A stretch of DNA of 64,000 nucleotides from positions 67,472,782 through 67,536,781 of the forward strand of contig CP141140.1 of the NCBI GenBank assembly GCA_035235625.1. The letters are read 5' to 3'. Position numbers and translations under genes: made by a program. Each line of letters begins with the position of its first letter. Positions within the stretch are counted from its first letter, which is position 1. This DNA is from Saururus chinensis. Its lineage: Eukaryota; Streptophyta; Magnoliopsida; Piperales; Saururaceae. Below the pieces are notes generated by a model. It saw nothing but the letters and a program-made list of their open reading frames with translations. It was not told the DNA's origin and ran no database searches. Positions 11,917 through 24,176 of this stretch are shown piece after piece.

Positions 11917-12617
11917 ATCTCTCCCTTTGACTATTTCTTATCAAAACATTACATATTTAAAAATTAAAATAAAATTATAATTCTTGACATAGTGCAATGA
12001 CTTTCAAATTATACATAATAACTTTACATTACGAAGACTTAATATAAACTCAATTAACTTAAACTCATTAATTTAGAATCGAGCTTAAAAAGCCTTGTAT
12101 AAACTTATACTTACCCTATACACTTAAATTGATTTGTATAGCACTGACCAATCAATTATAAAGATAAACACTTTGATTTTTATTTATCACTTTGTAATTA
12201 TTCTGCAAACTTAAACTCAAATTGATTTGCATAACACTGTCCAACCAATTATAAAGATAAGCACTTAGATTTTCATAAATCACTTCTCCCCCTTTTTGAC
12301 ATAAATAAACATAAATTTAAAGTCATAATTAATAAAAAATACACAATAATAGCCCCATCAAGTTATAATCATTACATAAAGACATGAAAGTAAATAGAAC
12401 CATTAATCAAACACATGTCAAACACATATTTTATAATAAAAATAGTTTCAACAATACATCTCATCATCATAATGAAACATAAATGAACTAAATAAGTTTT
12501 AAAATAAGGAATACATGAAAAATGATAAGAGAATGAACACATCAATCTGTAGCTACATCATCATCTCCACTCTACTCCCTCACTATGTAGCTTCCTCATT
12601 GCTATGGTTTTGCCAAA
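11917..12617 (-). pseudogene. 3' interior remnant of the SIRE-like element
   Basis: AT-rich sequence between the polypurine tract (11917-11928) and a Ty3 fragment. It parallels 24177-24845, next to LTR copy 4. Minus-strand reading near 12550-12610 recalls the end of the extra C-terminal coding region of SIRE-type elements, but it is badly broken. No start or domain can be assigned. Confidence 0.5.
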
Positions 12618-12647
12618 GAAGTTTGACGAGGAATATAGTCTTTGTCC

Positions 12648-13360
12648 TCAAATTTTGTTCTTACTGATCGAGAATGCACATAATGCTTCAATGTAGGTCA
12701 AGTATCTACGAATCTCCAAGGGTTCAAAATCAATGGCATGAGATGATTCAGGTTCATACGTCCTCAATAATGAGACATGAAAAGCATGATGAATATCTGC
12801 TAACTTTGGTAGTAGCACAATTTTGTATGCCACTGCTCCAACTAGTTTTACTATTTCAAATGGTTTGATGAATCTTGGAGACAACTTGCCCTTCTTTCCA
12901 AATTGCATTACTCCCTTGATCAGTGATATCTTTATAAACACATGATCTCCAACTTTTAACTCTAGGTCTTAGTGTCGTGTGTCTGCATAACTTTTCTATC
13001 TACTTTGGGATGTATGAAGATGCTCTGGAATGAATTGAACCTTCTCTATTGACTTTTGCATGATCTCAGGTCATGTTAAGTGATGTAATCCCATTTCTGT
13101 ATAACACAATGGTGATTTGCATAGTCGCCCATAGTCCTACAAATGGTGTCATCTGAATGCTAGAATTATAGTTGTATTATAAGATAACTCTGCTAAAGGT
13201 GGATGAATTTCCTAGTTATGCTTCCACTCTAGTGTACAAGCCCTCAACATGTCCTCCAATATTTTAATAGTATTTTATGACTGACCATCTATTTGAGGGT
13301 AGTAAGCTAAACAAAGATGAGTTGTCATTCCGAAAGCTTTATGATAACTTTGTCAGAACC
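12648..13360 (-). pseudogene. Ty3/gypsy integrase fragment
   Basis: Minus-strand reading starts near 13345 with a degenerate end of the integrase core (AYYPQIDGQS, then TIKILEDMLRACTLEW). After several breaks it continues in a 97-codon frame (12648-12941) holding the integrase C-terminal region: VMQFGKKGKLSPRFIKPFEI, then VAYKIVLLP and HVSLLRTYEP. This module is typical of plant Ty3 elements of the Tekay/Del type. The integrase start, RT and gag are absent. The piece is sandwiched between a SIRE-like 3' end on the left and a SIRE-like 5' LTR on the right, so it is an older host sequence cut by those insertions or rearrangements. Confidence 0.8.
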
Positions 13361-14657
13361 TGTAGGTAAAACATATAAAAACATATGAGTCATATGTCAA
13401 GTTTATTGGCTAATGTTTTTATCAAAATTATGTCTAGAAGCCTTCTGTATGTATTGAGTCTTAAAATATGATTTAAGGTTGTTGTGGTCGAGTTAGATTT
13501 TGAATTGACAAATTTGAAAAATAGGAGTGAACATGTTCTTATGGATCAAGAATGAAAATAGAAGAATGTTGAACTTTTTTAAGTTTATTCTGGTCACATT
13601 CGCATACCAAACTCACTTAGAAAAATTTTAGAAGTGATTTTAGAGGCTTCAAAAGGTTTTAGGGTAAAAGGGTAAAATGGTAAAATTATAGGTAGAAGGA
13701 TCAATCATTGGACATACAATGAATTAGAACAATCAATCAGTACTTGATTTAGCCCTTTGTAAAATGAAGCCGAGAGATAGAGCGCTCTCGTGAATCGATC
13801 AATCGCTTGAAGTATCATGCACAAAACAAACAATGTAAGATCAATTGTTGTTTAGAACAATCGATCGCTTCAAGGATAGGTTACCCTAATTAAGCCATTC
13901 TGATTTCAATTTCTCTCCTCATTCATTTCGAAGGCCCAAGTTGTCTTAAAGAGTTATATAAGGCTTAAGAAATCATGAAATTTGAGGGTGAAAAACCTAG
14001 AGGATGTTAGAAAAAAAAAGGTTTATACCTTTTGCACATTGTTTTCCAAGGAGGATTCACTTGAAGCTTTGAGTTGAAGTTTAATGCTGAATTTTTTAAG
14101 CATTTTTACAACTAAAAGGAGATTTCACACAGAGATTTCAAAGATGAGATGTAGCATGTCTTCAATAGGATATTGAGGAACTAAGACTATAGTAAAAGAA
14201 CAAGAAAAGCTTGTTTGAGGAGGCTAGAAGAAGGTGAAGACAAAGCAAAAAGGTAGAAGAAGTTTCAAGTGCTTAAGGGAAAAGACTTAAAGGCTGCCAA
14301 CAACGATCTAAACAAGCGAAGCTTATATTTGAGTCAAAACAAAGGTTGGTGGTTTGCTTGTGTCAATATAATGCCTTCCTTGCTAGTGCATTGATTTGGT
14401 GATTGAGAAACTGTTGTAGTTTATTACCTGAGTTTGGGTTTTTCTTGTTAAAATTATTATGTGTTCATGTGATGTTTGAATGCTTTAAATTGATACATCG
14501 TGTAAGTGCACTATGAGAAAATATTTATTTATTTTTTGCTTAATAAAAAATTTATGTGTAAAGAGGCTGGGACTCTTAGTCTTTATCTTCATAGATAGTC
14601 AGACTAAGGGCAATTTAATGATTTTTTATACTCTTTTAGACAGATATTAAACTCACA
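13361..14657 (+). repeat. SIRE-like Ty1/copia 5' LTR, copy 2
   Basis: It starts TGTAGGTAAAACATATAAAA and ends TATTAAACTCACA. It is followed by TTGGTAGCTAAGG (14659-14671), which only weakly recalls a Met-tRNA primer site, and then by a gag start 0.3 kb downstream. It is the inverted counterpart of copies 1, 3 and 4. About 1.30 kb long; no coding capacity. Confidence 0.75.
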
Positions 14658-14974
14658 ATTGGTAGCTAAGGTTTAATTATTGAAATTTTGATTTTGCTCC
14701 AAGATATCAATCTAATTTGCCATGTTAGTGCTTCATAATCTTACTTAATCTTTTATAGTTTGATTTCTTGTGTTATATTTCTTGTGCTAGGGTTTGAATT
14801 TTAAACTTTGAATTTTTAAATTTTTCTTAAGTTTACTTATTTTTTTCTTAGAAGTAAGTGATTAGACTTGTTGATTTGTGGGCCCTAGATTGCTGTTTAC
14901 TTCTCTTAAAATTTTCCTTGATTTAAGTATTTAAATTATCATGCTTGGGTTATTTTTTTGTTGGATTTAGATTA

Positions 14975-15375
14975 ATGGCTGGTTTGAATAACTCAATGAA
15001 TAAATATGGGGACTTAGGAAATCCAATAAATAGACCTCCCTTATTTGATGAGAAAAATTTCTCATTTGAAAAATATGATGAGAGCATTTATACAAGCGCT
15101 TGATGGGAATACTTGAAAAGCTGTTGTTAAAGGCTGAAATCCTCCAATGATCAAAGGAAGAGAATTCTATTCTAAAAGATGAAATTGAATGAGATGAGAA
15201 TGAAATTAAACTTACAAATCAAAATAGTAAAGCACTTACTGCATTATTCAATGTCGTAGAAAAATCACAATATAGGTTAATCTCTACTTGTGTATCTGCC
15301 AAGGTTGCATGGAAAATGTTGGTAAAAGATAATGAGGGAAATGAGGTTGTGAAGGTATCTAGGCTATATGTCAAG
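14975..15375 (+). pseudogene. SIRE-like gag fragment
   Basis: It begins MAGLNNSMNKYGDLGNPINR, followed by PPLFDEKNFSFEK, which resembles the N-terminal PPLFDG-type motif of SIRE/Maximus gag. Frameshifts then break the frame within 50 codons. Later frames still show WDENEIKLTNQNSKALTALF and STCVSAKVAWKML, both recognisable gag segments. Similarity stops near 15375, so only the start of gag remains, about 0.32 kb after its LTR. The LTR, spacing and gag start together identify a truncated 5' end of one element. Confidence 0.8.
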
Positions 15376-15528
15376 CCTTGACACTAGTCCAACCTGAGCT
15401 GAACCCGTTCCAAGGGACGGTCAAAGCACATGGGGGCGATGAAGTATTAAATAGCGAAAGACTTGACCCCTCTAAGGGGTATAATACACACGGAGTAATG
15501 CACCACTTTATCTTTGTGTAAGAGGAAA

Positions 15529-18500
15529 TGTCACGCCCGGGGTTTTCAAAATAATTTTTATAAAATTTAAATAAAAATCCTGCAATATAACGGCTGTAAA
15601 TTGGTGAAAATTTACAAAAATACAAAGCCCGTGAAAAATATTTTTATAATTTTCATTCATTTGTATCAAATCCATCTCAACACTTTCTTTTCAACTCAAA
15701 ACAGAGATATAACAATGATAAAATAATTCAAAGCCCGTAGTTCATTCATCCCCCGGCGTGAATAACGAACAAAAGACAAAATTTGCCATGGCCATGGGCT
15801 TTCAATGTATTTTCCTAGGTGTAGCTGGGTACAAGTTCTATAACAGTCGAAAGTAATAATACAGTCCATGTACAAGTCCAAAATAATACATGTAAAAGCG
15901 CTCACCTCACTTAATACATGTACTTCAAAATTTATTTACAACATATTGTGGCATAAATTAATCAAGGAACAATATAATCAAAAATCGACCTGCAGTCCAA
16001 AAAGAGTATCCTCAAATGCTAAGCAGCTTGCGAGCTAGGCCCCACGGAAGTCCCTAGAGTGCCTGAGGTTTAGAGAAAAAGAACATGAGTATTTTCATAC
16101 CCAGTAGGAGAATCAAAATCAGTGAACCATAAAAGTTCACACCAAAGCTGCTCTGCAAGACAGTAGCAAACCAAGAACCAGGAGAAGATAAAATGCAATC
16201 TCAATCAGAGTACTACAATTCCTCTGAGCTTCCTAGACTTACAAATTTTTCTTTCCACCTTACTTATAACAATTCACAACCTATCAAACTCTTATTCTCA
16301 CATACATACTACTTACACTTACAATCTTACGTTTGTTATCTTACACTTACACTCGACGATTAGAACTAATTAAATCTCAATTAGCTCTAATGTCGAAAGG
16401 AAGGAATGCCTCACCTTGACCTCCGGGGAGAATCCTACGCGTTAAAAAGATTCTGAAGGCAAAGTACACCGGTGCTCATGGGGCACAGGATCAAACAGGT
16501 AAGAGTAGATCCATGATACTACTTACCTGAGCGCGCAAATGCCAACTCTCTGGGGCCATACAGGGCCAGCAAGGGCCTAAAAATGCCTATTAAGGCAGGA
16601 AAACTTACAAAGCCACTCTTGGGCGCAAAACTTACGGTGCTTTCAATAGAGCATCAAAATCCTAACTTACACGTACATCACTTCAAAGGCATGAACTACG
16701 TTAATCTTACAATGTTAATCTTACAAATGAAACTGGCCATCCGTCAGTTGTCCACCAATACGGAATTTAATCCGTCAATCTAGCTAAGGACTCACTCTTA
16801 TTATCAACTACATACTTTAATTATGTGGGAATTATAGTTTATAAGTTATGTGATTACCATTATGGTTCACAAGCTTATCCATAGCTTATACCTAAGCTCT
16901 GATCATTTATGAGCCTATCTCTGAGATTCTAATCCGTCGAAATTGATAGTCACAAATCAAACCTACGCACCTCATCTGCACATGTATAACTACTCGTAGT
17001 TCTGAACTAGACATCACACATACACCTTATAATATATTTCATAACCCTTAAAACATGTAAACATAAGTCCTCATGTAAACATGAAAACCACTCATGCATT
17101 TAGCAAGGATTAAAGTTAATTACAAGGGTCTTCTGCTCATCCCTTAATCCCAATCATGATGAAGTCATAATGTGAACGTATGACTAATCAACTAATTAAT
17201 ACACAGATAATTTTAAAATATACATATATGGCCATTAAAATTAATCTCTTCACCTAACATCCTCTGCATTAATATCCACTAAACATCATGAAATTAAACA
17301 CCTTAGTCCTAGCATGCATCCTATCAGAAAAGCACGCTAGAGTGAATTTCTAAGGTTCAAAGTCACCTACCTCGTCGACCGGGCCAAAATTGATGTCAGG
17401 GCGTACCACAAAGGCTGCGTTGGCGCATACCTAGCAGCCCACGCACCCTTATACTACGAGAGACGGCTTTGGGGTGGAAACTGCAGTGCAGGTCTCCAAT
17501 TAATGCCCGCGGTTAAGAACGTCTCTCACAATACCCGCACCGGTGATTTAGATGCCTGCACGCCCCAAAAAGAGCTTAGGTCAATCCAATAGTGTGGGTA
17601 AAGCATTGTCATGGAGGTGGTCTATAGCCGCTGGCAAGGCGGAATGGTCGCTGGCCAAACTTCTTGTGAATTTTCTGGTGGATGAACATGAAGAGATTGC
17701 TAAATAAAATTTAAGAGGAAAAAAATATGCGAGGAGATAAATCAAGATCTGAGGTGGGAGAGATGGCATCGGGACCGGCGGAAAACGGATCAAAATGGCA
17801 ACTTTTGCCGGTTCCAGAAGTAGTTTGGCCCAAAAACAGGGTAGGCCTGCAAGAGGCCGTTGATCGGATTGAAAAATCGGATTGCATGGCATCCCAACAG
17901 TAACCCAAAGGCTTGGCAGAGTGGTCGCCGGCCGGAAAATAGCTCACGGTGGCCAACCCCGCCAACCACAGTGGTGGTTCGGCCCAAAAATAGGGTAGGT
18001 CAGTGAGAGGTGGTTGATCGAAGTGAAAACTCTGGTTGCATGGCGGTTCCTCAGTAGCCCAAAGGGTCGGCGGAGTAGTTACCGGCCGAAAACAGCTCAC
18101 GGCGACAAACTCCGTCGGCTACAGCAGTGGTTCGGCACAGACTGAAGGAATTCCCCCAAAACTATCCGCAAACAAAATTTCTAGAGGAAGGGCCGACTAG
18201 ATTAAAATTGGGGAAAGGGGTGGTACCTCCCAGTTTGTGGGTGCCAGGCGACTGCTCCAGCGGATTCCAGTGGCTCTGGCGACTTCCAACAGCTCTGGCA
18301 GTGATTTAACCAAAAAAACTTCCACAATTAGCCGGTGAACTGATTTGCAGGGGAGGAGTAATGATGGCAGCCAAAGGCGGCGTGGCCAGCTCCACGGTGG
18401 CCGAAAAGTCCAACACCAGCGAAGGGGAGGGGCGGCGACATAGCTCCAGTGAAAAGAAGTGGGGGGGGGGGGGGAGTTCTCTCCTTTCCGCGGGAGGAAT

Positions 18501-18899
18501 TACTGTGCAGAACGCAAAACGCGTTCTGCGTTTTGCGCTCTGTTTTATTCTTCTTCTTTTTTAAAATCATGCACCTCTACCTTGCGCGTCTCCACTTCTT
18601 CTTCAAGCGCGAGAACTCCCGATGCATGACGAACTCCCCCTTAAGAACACACCTTGACCAAAACAACTTTACTTTTAATCTAAGAGCCCTAATTTAAGGA
18701 GCGAGTTTTAAATTAAGCTCCGCAACCTTAACTTACGCGTTTAAACTCTTGAAAACGTACAAGCCTTTTTTACCTATGACCGAGGCTACGCATAACACTA
18801 ACACATAATTATTGAGAAAAATAATACAGAAGCTTAAGACAAATTAATTAATTTCCCAAGAAGCAAATAAATAACCACATAAAAGTCGAGGTTATTACA
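15529..18899 (-). mobile_element. Long solo-LTR-like element C (3.4 kb)
   Basis: It begins TGTCACGCCCGGGG and ends GAGGTTATTACA. The flanking 5-mers, GGAAA (15524-15528) and AGAAA (18900-18904), match at four of five positions. Several blocks match long element copy A in the same order: the TATAACG(T/G)CTGTAAAT region, the GAGTATTTTCATACCCAGTAGG block (about 16084), and the ACCTCCGGGGAG...GGATCAAACA(G/A)GTAAGAGTAGATCC block (about 16420-16530). It is therefore a diverged member of the same LTR superfamily, sense minus. A G-run of about 14 lies at 18463-18476. No coding region is seen. Confidence 0.7.
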
Positions 18900-18904
18900 A
18901 GAAA

Positions 18905-19440
18905 TAAGTAAAATATAAATGACATCAAAATTTGAATTAGTCCTCAACTCTCCAAATCACAATCTTACAACACTAAGCCGTCAACATGGCTCAAGTCATA
19001 ATATCTGAAACAAGTCTAAAGCCACAATGGCTAATAATATACAAGACAAAGTCAACCAAACATAAAATTCTAGCACACCGACATAATAAACAAGTAAAGA
19101 TAGTAAGATCTCTAGGCTCCCATGCCTACTCCCGATCATCATCCATAAGTGCCTCATACAGAGGGACCTGATTATCTACATGTCGCACCATGCAACCCCA
19201 AAATGAAAAACATAGAGAAAATGGGGTGAGTATAAAACTCAGCAAGGTTTTGAACACCGAAACAATAATCTGAAAACATCATGGCATTCTACACAACCTA
19301 TCACATCATACATATCATATATTGCCTCATTTGAGATCGCATTCTCATTCATAATCCATACTCACCCATAAGTAATTATCCTACATTAAAGTATCTCAAC
19401 ATATCACCCATAGCATGAATAATCACATTAAGACATGAAC
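18905..19440 (-). repeat. LTR-like remnant related to the long LTR group
   Basis: No gene is visible. The block GGGTGAGTATAAAACTCAGCAAGG (about 19225-19248) is the counterpart of the hallmark GAGTATTTTCATACTCAGTAGG block of the long LTRs, so this is probably a piece of another such LTR, truncated on both sides. Confidence 0.5.
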
Positions 19441-19715
19441 TTCCATCCTGCATGAGAAGTGTCTCAATCACCCTATACATATCCATGCATATTCATAAAC
19501 AACCAGCCTGCATGAAGGGCGTCTCAAACACACTATGCATATCTATACATATCCATAAACAACCATCCTGTATGAAGAGTGTCTCAAATACACTATACAT
19601 ATCCATGCATATCCATAATCAACCATCCTGCATGAAAAGTGTCACTAACACATAATCATAATCATACATATCTATAAGCATTTATCCTGCATGTAAAGTG
19701 TCTCAAACACACTAT
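19441..19715. repeat. 60-bp tandem repeat, about 4.5 units
   Basis: Units begin near 19444, 19504, 19564, 19624 and 19684 with (C/T)A(T/G)CCTGCATGAAAAGTGTCTC-like sequence followed by ACACTATACATATCCATGCA. Spacing is regular at 60 bp. The 67-codon frame across it is repeat-derived. Confidence 0.85.
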
Positions 19716-19726
19716 CATAACCATGC

Positions 19727-20690
19727 ATATCCTCCTCCCTCTCTCTCTACCCACTCCCTCTCTCTCTTCTCATCTATCTCTCTCTACCCTCCCTATCCTC
19801 CCCCTCTCTATCTCTCCTCCTCTCTCTCTCTACCCTCTCTCTCCCCTCATCTCTCTCCCCTCATCTCTCTCTTTCTCTCTCTCTCCCCCTTCCTCTCTCT
19901 CCTCTCTTTCCTCCCTCTCTCTATTTTCAGCTTCTTACAACGCTTCTACCGGAAGCTGCCGCAAAAATGGCACAGTGCGAATTTCGCCCCTACCATTCTA
20001 TTTAACCCCCCACCGCACGTCTTCCCCCCCACCGACGGACGACTACCCCTCCACATCGCTTCTACTCCCCCTCTCTCCTTGGTTCCCCCTCCCCACTCCT
20101 TCCTCTCCTCCCTCTCGCTCTCCCCTCTCCCCAGCAGGTGGCTCTGGGGGCCGGAAACCGAACCCCGGCCAAATTTCGGCTCCCCCTTCACCTCTCTCCC
20201 TAGCGCTCCCCCCTCCCCCTCTCTATTTTCTTCTCCCCTACTCCCAGTTTCCCCATCCTTCGATCGACAAACCGGAGGAAGGGGATCTGGGGGCTGGAAT
20301 CCGGCTCCCCTGCCCCTCTATGTTTTCTACCCCTCCCTACTCCCGGTTTCCCCTTGCTCCAGTCTATGAGAAGGGGCTCTGGGGGCCAAAATTTGGCTCC
20401 CCGCCAGATTCCAGCTCCCTTCTGGATTTCAGCTCCCCCCTCCACTCTCTCCCTAGTACTCCCCCCTCCCCTTTCTGTTTTCTTCCTGCCCCCCCCCTCT
20501 ACTCCTGGTTTCTCCCTCCTCCGGTCGATAGACCAGAGGAAGGGGTTTGGGGGCCGGAATCCAACTCCCCCTCCACCCCTCCCACTCTCTGTTTTCTCTC
20601 CCCTCCCCCCAGCTTTGGGGGCCGAAATCCGGCTCCCCCTCCACCCCCTAGCTCTCCCCAATGCTCCCCTGCCATCGGGTTTTTTTTTTA
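19727..20690. repeat. Polypyrimidine tract passing into C/G-rich degenerate repeats
   Basis: 19727-19930 is nearly pure CT. From about 20100 to 20690 a roughly 120-130-bp degenerate unit recurs, marked by GGGGGCCGGAATCCGGCTCCCC-like palindromes and CTCCCC runs. Reading frames up to 322 codons here are Pro/Leu/Ser low complexity without domains and are not genes. The tract abuts the second CACTA-like array, as the GA tract does near the first. Confidence 0.8.
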
Positions 20691-20699
20691 ATTTCAACA

Positions 20700-21307
20700 C
20701 TTTTGGAATACATCGCTAAAGACTTTCTGTATTTTTTTTACATATTAGCGACACTCATATAAAAATATCGCTAAAGACTTTTTATATTTTTTTTACATAT
20801 TTTATTTTGAATAAAATAAAAAGCGTCACTAATATAAAAATAAAATTTTTAATCCATTTTTTTATTTAGCGATAAACAATGTTTTTTATTATTTTATTCA
20901 AAATTAAAATTTTATTAAAAGTTTTATTATTAGCGACATATAGAAGCGTCACTAATAATTTTTTTAGTTTTTTCTTAATATTGTTTAATATTAGTGACAT
21001 GTAAAGAGGCATCACTAATACGTAACTATTAGCGACGCTGATAATTAAGCGTCCCTAATAGTCAACTATTAGCGACGTATAATTATGTGTCAAAAAAATA
21101 GAATATTTAGTGACATTTATCCAAACGTAGCTAATGTTAAACTATTAGCAACGCTTATTGATAAGCCTTGCTAATAAGAAATAGCGACTGTAGTTTTATC
21201 GATGCATTTAGCGACTCTTTTTAAGCATCGCTAATAAGTACTAGTGACGCTTAGAATACTATTAGCGATGGTTACAAGTGTTGGTAATATTGTTATTTGT
21301 TGTAGTG
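20700..21307. mobile_element. Second CACTA-like terminus with subterminal array
   Basis: The right end reads TTATTTGTTGTAGTG (ending 21307), matching the end at 9781. Inward are many TTAGCGAC(G/A) and GTCGCTAA-like motifs, more degenerate than in the first element, alternating with AT-rich spacers. No left terminus or transposase is visible. The following bases are CCC. Confidence 0.65.
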
Positions 21308-21334
21308 CCCCTTTTCCTTAAAATTGATGTTTAA

Positions 21335-22590
21335 GGCCCTTCAATTAGAATTTAATATTTGTCTAGATAACTTAGTGGATCAGTAGATTACTCTTAACCT
21401 TAGTGCTTCAACAAGTAAGAAATTAAGAGTTCTAGACTCTTTTACATAGGAATTTATTTCTAAGTGAAACCAACTAAAACCTAAACACAAAGTGCATTCA
21501 TGATTATTCAAACCATTATTCAAACTATCAATCATGCAAACACATGATTTTTATGTGGAAGACCCCAACAAGGGAAAAAATCCATGGCAACCTCTAAACG
21601 GCTAAATCAACGCACTAGAAAATAAGGCCTTTGTATTAGCAAAAATAAAACCACTAACCTCTTATGAAGACTCTAAAACAAACTCCTCTTTTGTTTAAAT
21701 CTCCATTTTCTTCTGTTGCTGACCTTTAAGTCTTCTCTCATCAATTCTTGAAGTTTTTTCCCTCATCGCATTGTCTTCATCTTCTTCTAGCCTCTACAAA
21801 TAAATTCCTCTTGTATATGACTTTAGCCATGAGTCTTCAATCTCCAATTAAACTTGGTTGACTCCCTCCCAAGGTATTTGTGTCTGAAAGACTCTTCTAT
21901 ATTGTGTACCACTCAAATAATCACTATTTAAACTAAGCTTTAAATCATAATAATGATCTCTTAGGAAAACAATGAACAAAGATCTTTTCTTATTTTCTCT
22001 CTCAAATTATAGACTTTCTTCTCTTCAATTTCGTACTTACCTAGCCCTTATATATTGTCCATTTAGTCTGTTTATGAGTTATTCTTCAAATAAGAATGAA
22101 CTCTATCTCAAAATACTTAAACTAGGTAAATTACACAGACAACAATCGATCGATCACTATTCTAATTAAGGTAAAACTCTTCTAGCGACCAATCTATCAT
22201 TTGTTGCAATCAATCAATATTTTCTCAGTCAAATTTTACACTACTTGATTAAAGGGCCAATCGATCGATGTACAGTAAAAATTCACATTTTACCTTAATT
22301 TTGCCTTAAATTTTGAAAATCACTTAAACAACTATTCCTAAGTTAAATTAAGTGAATTGTGTATGTGAGTGTGTGCAAATAAATTTTCTACCTTTGACAC
22401 TCAACTTAGTCTTCAACTTTGATTTATAAGAATACGTTTGTTCCTATTTTTCAAGTCAATGAATTCTAAATCCGACTCAACCACAACTAAATCGAGTGAG
22501 ATTCCTCAGACTAAATCATGCATGAAGTTTAAACATTATTTTGACTATCAAAATCAACCAATTTATAATATATATGCCTCATATGTTATT
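21335..22590 (-). repeat. SIRE-like LTR, copy 3
   Basis: It shares with copies 1, 2 and 4 the TTTAATATNNGTCTA end, the CTTAGTGGATCAGTAGATTAC block, the AAGACCCCAACAAGGG block and the TCAACCACAACTAAATC block. Ends are frayed: no clean TG...CA termini or target duplication could be set. A 107-codon frame across its right end (22438-22761) has no recognisable domain. Confidence 0.6.
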
Positions 22591-22750
22591 TCATTTGGCT
22601 CTATTTTTCTTAGAAAAATTTCTCAAAATGAAGATGAAGAAGATCAGGGGCTCTCCAAATCAAGAATAATCAAGGGAGGGAGTAAATTTCCACAGGGATT
22701 AGTCGGCATTGCATGTGAGGGAGGATTTTTATATTGTGAATGTATGTCAT

Positions 22751-24176
22751 TGAGAGTTTAATATCCAACTAAACCATGGTAGTGGATTACTAGATTACTC
22801 TTCAAACTTGTATTTTATAGAAGGATGAATTAAGAGTTCTAGCCTCCTTGCATAGGAATTTAACTAAGCAATGAAAATGAACAATCTACACATGAACTAT
22901 CAATCTACAAAGTAATCAATCAATCTAAGCATGTAATCCATACAATAACACAAAAAGATTTAACATGGAAAACCCAACTTGGGTGAAAAACTACGATAGC
23001 CTTACAAGACCAAACTAATGCACTAGTAAGACAAAAATTACAAGACACAAGAACAACAAACCAACCTCTAGACTAGACACAAACAAAAACTTCTTCTCTT
23101 TGTTTAATCTTCTTCGTTGTTAGCCTTCAATTCTTCCTCCTTAAAATCCTTGTAGTTTCCCTTTTCGTGTCTTATTCTTCTTTTTCTTCTTCTAGCAACT
23201 TAGTAAAAGATTCATTCTTTGATCATTGATTTACCTTTAAGGTTCTTCAACTCCCTTGAAGAATTCATTATGTCTCATCTTTTGTTTGTTATGTAAGAAT
23301 CTTCTCTTTCAGTTATGCATCCTTATGAATCCACCATTAACATGTGCTTGAAGCTTCTTGGTGAACCACAAGGAAAATAATGATGAATGACCTCTTATTT
23401 TTTCTCTAATATTTTCTAGGTTTTCTTATCTTCAAATTCTTAACACCTTAGCCTTTATATAGGTCTTTAAGTAGGTTTGAGAATTTAACTTAACTAGAAA
23501 TAAAATTTCTTCTGGAAAAGCTTAAATTAGGTAACTAGAATTGGTAGTTATTGATTGTTTTAAACAACAATCGATCTTCTGGAAAAGCTTAAATTAGGTA
23601 ACTAGAATTGGTAGTTATTGATTGTTTTAAACAACAATCGATCATTCACTGTTTTATTAGGGCACAAAACTTTGAGCAATCAATCTCTCGATACAACAAT
23701 TGATTGATAAACTCTCAGCTTCATTTTACAAAAGGTTATTTCAGGTGTCAATCAATTGTTTGTTGAAGCGATTTCTCGATTCAACTCTTTTGTGTTACAG
23801 TACATAACCGATTGATCGATATGGTAAGAATATATTGCAGTGATCAATCGATTATACTATTTATTTATAATTTTACCCTTTTTTACCTTCAATTGATTTA
23901 AAACTTCCAAAATTACTTCTAAAAATTTTCTAAGTAACTTATGCATGAGAGTATATGTTGAATAAACCTTTTCTACCTTCAACACTCTTTAGTCTTCAAT
24001 TTTGATCCATAAGAATATGTTTGTTCTTATTTTTTAAATCTATCAATTGTATATCTGACTCAATTGCAACTACATCTAGTTATTTTCCTAAGACTAATTA
24101 TATACTCGAAGTTTCAATATAGTTTTAATCAACAAAAATAGCCAATAACATTACATATGATACATATGCTCTTTCA
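22751..24176 (-). repeat. SIRE-like 3' LTR, copy 4
   Basis: On the minus strand it starts TGAAAGAGCATATG and ends GGATATTAAACTCTCA. It is preceded by the purine-rich CCAAAGGGGAAGATT (24177-24191), a polypurine tract. About 1.43 kb, longer than its relatives partly because of a 67-bp tandem duplication. Element interior lies to its right. Confidence 0.75.
23509..23642. repeat. 67-bp tandem duplication inside LTR copy 4
   Basis: Two adjacent, essentially identical 67-bp units begin TCTGGAAAAGCTTAAATTAG at 23511 and 23578. Near identity means the duplication is much younger than the LTR itself. Confidence 0.9.

Noticed and set aside
19698..20719. Open frames up to 322 codons on both strands
   Set aside because: Pro/Leu/Ser or Gly/Arg-rich low complexity from the CT- and GC-rich repeats; several frames are open at once.
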